Source: an uncultured Rhodospirillaceae bacterium (lineage in GTDB: Bacteria; Pseudomonadota; Alphaproteobacteria; RF32; CAG-239). From it: DNA of 14,059 bases. Shown piece after piece: positions 13,412-14,059 of the stretch. The notes beneath the pieces were generated by a model that did no database searches, had not been told where the DNA came from, and saw only the letters and a program-made list of their open reading frames with translations. The position numbers and the translations under genes were made by a program. Position 1 is the first letter of the stretch, and the number at the start of each line of letters is the position of its first letter. Location of the stretch: positions 1 to 14,059 of the forward strand of contig ONQU01000023.1 of the NCBI GenBank assembly GCA_900320035.1, read 5' to 3'.

Positions 13412-14059
13412 TCATTTGCGCATGTTGTTGATGCGGGCATTGGCCTCAGGCGAAAGCTGACGCGTGAACTCCTTCTTGAAGTCGGAGTCGTGCGTACGGC
13501 TAGGCGTCCAAGTAAAGCCAACGTTTATCCTTTGGCCATTGAGCTTGTCGCCACCGTCGAAGGTGAAGTCTTTCAACCAACCAAAGGAATAACGGCCGAA
13601 AACTCTTATCCCAGCCTTGGGGATAATTAGGCTTTCAATTTGTCCAAATACATACGGACAACCGCCCCATGTATCTGCCCAGACGTTACCAAGATCACCG
13701 TTAGCTTCCTCGGCCTTGTTGATATGCCAGAGGTATCCAGCACCCAACGATACCACGAATTTCTCGTAGTATCCGCCTTTCGGCGAGAGATCAAAGCGGA
13801 AACCGCCCTTAACGCCAGCCTTCATGCTGGTGTAAGAGCCGCTATTTACCGACCTATCCTTATGCCAATCGCTTTTGCCCATGCTCCAGTCGCCCTCTAT
13901 GAAGAAGTAGGGCAACGTGATGCCTGCGAATGCAGCGGGACCGAAAGACCCCTGATCGCCGAGCAGAAAATACTCGGCGCCAGCACCGACGTAAAAGCCG
14001 GTAACGCGCTTCTTCGTCCAGTCGAACTCCGAGAACTTTTTGCCCTCGGCGTCCTCGAA
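13412..14059 (-). CDS. Outer-membrane beta-barrel-like protein, 5' end outside window
   Basis: The frame is open from the TGA at 13412 through the window edge, giving at least 215 residues; a TTG at 13915 is internal, not a credible start. The sequence alternates short aromatic and glycine-rich amphipathic strands (RVTGFYVGAGAEYF, AFAGITLPYFFIEGDW, FVVSLGAGYLWHI, GIRVFGRYSFGW, RINVGFTWTP) with polar loops (KGGYYEK, KAEEANGDLGNVW, DGGDKLNGQ), the pattern of an outer-membrane barrel. A charged non-barrel tail follows the final strand and ends RINNMRK. No specific family recognised. Base composition (about 50-60% GC in sampled rows) and codon use differ sharply from every other gene here. Convergent with the galE operon across the repeat array. 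Confidence 0.65.
   Translation of the reverse strand, partial: FEDAEGKKFSEFDWTKKRVTGFYVGAGAEYFLLGDQGSFGPAAFAGITLPYFFIEGDWSMGKSDWHKDRSVNSGSYTSMKAGVKGGFRFDLSPKGGYYEKFVVSLGAGYLWHINKAEEANGDLGNVWADTWGGCPYVFGQIESLIIPKAGIRVFGRYSFGWLKDFTFDGGDKLNGQRINVGFTWTPSRTHDSDFKKEFTRQLSPEANARINNMRK

Noticed and set aside
13412..13915. Beta-barrel gene as a complete 167-residue protein starting at TTG 13915
   Set aside because: The same frame stays open to the window edge and continues the barrel-like strand pattern, so the gene is cut by the edge and not initiated at this TTG.

Overview
This window looks like part of the chromosome of an AT-rich alphaproteobacterium, probably an uncultured host-associated or gut-type lineage related to Rhodospirillales. 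That placement is an inference. It rests on a 168-residue CarD/CdnL-type regulator, an adjacent mtaB-ftsY pair, a DnaB with a charged insert after the Walker A helix, YcgN-type cysteine-cluster proteins next to dnaB, and a bias toward A/T-ending codons. Most of the window is dense housekeeping sequence in short operons with overlapping stops and starts.

Layout. 1-737: carD on +, ended by a perfect 19-bp bidirectional hairpin shared with a convergent small membrane-protein gene (736-1173, -). 1174-1328: a divergent promoter region with overlapping -35 elements. 1329-3278: mtaB then ftsY (+). 3275-4007: a TerB-like gene and a 102-residue unknown (-), overlapping each other by 8 bp and the end of ftsY by 4 bp. 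4090-7060: an operon on - with its own extended -10 promoter, in the order 539-residue unknown, SUKH/SMI1-KNR4 protein, Sua5. 7146-10235: a second - operon, in the order dnaB, short YcgN-like, long YcgN-like, YgjP-like zinc metallopeptidase. 10236-10373: divergent intergenic region with a perfect DnaA box. 10374-12878: galE, terC and a histidine phosphatase (+), all overlapping. 12877-13331: tandem array of palindromic GTAG-headed REP/BIME-like repeats carrying terminator-like hairpins. 13412-14059: the 3' part of an outer-membrane beta-barrel-like gene (-) that runs off the right edge.

How genes relate. Sua5 and MtaB act at opposite ends of one tRNA A37 pathway (t6A, then ms2t6A) from separate operons. 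FtsY serves membrane-protein targeting, DnaB replication and GalE UDP-sugar interconversion; TerC probably handles Mn2+ or another metal.

Most worth a second look: (1) the 539-residue unknown, which carries an HNH-like His/Asn/His pattern and is translationally coupled to a SUKH protein, a superfamily rich in immunity proteins; (2) the REP/BIME array; (3) the abrupt base-composition and codon-usage change at the beta-barrel gene, meaning either horizontal transfer or a chimeric contig end; (4) the DnaA box upstream of dnaB.
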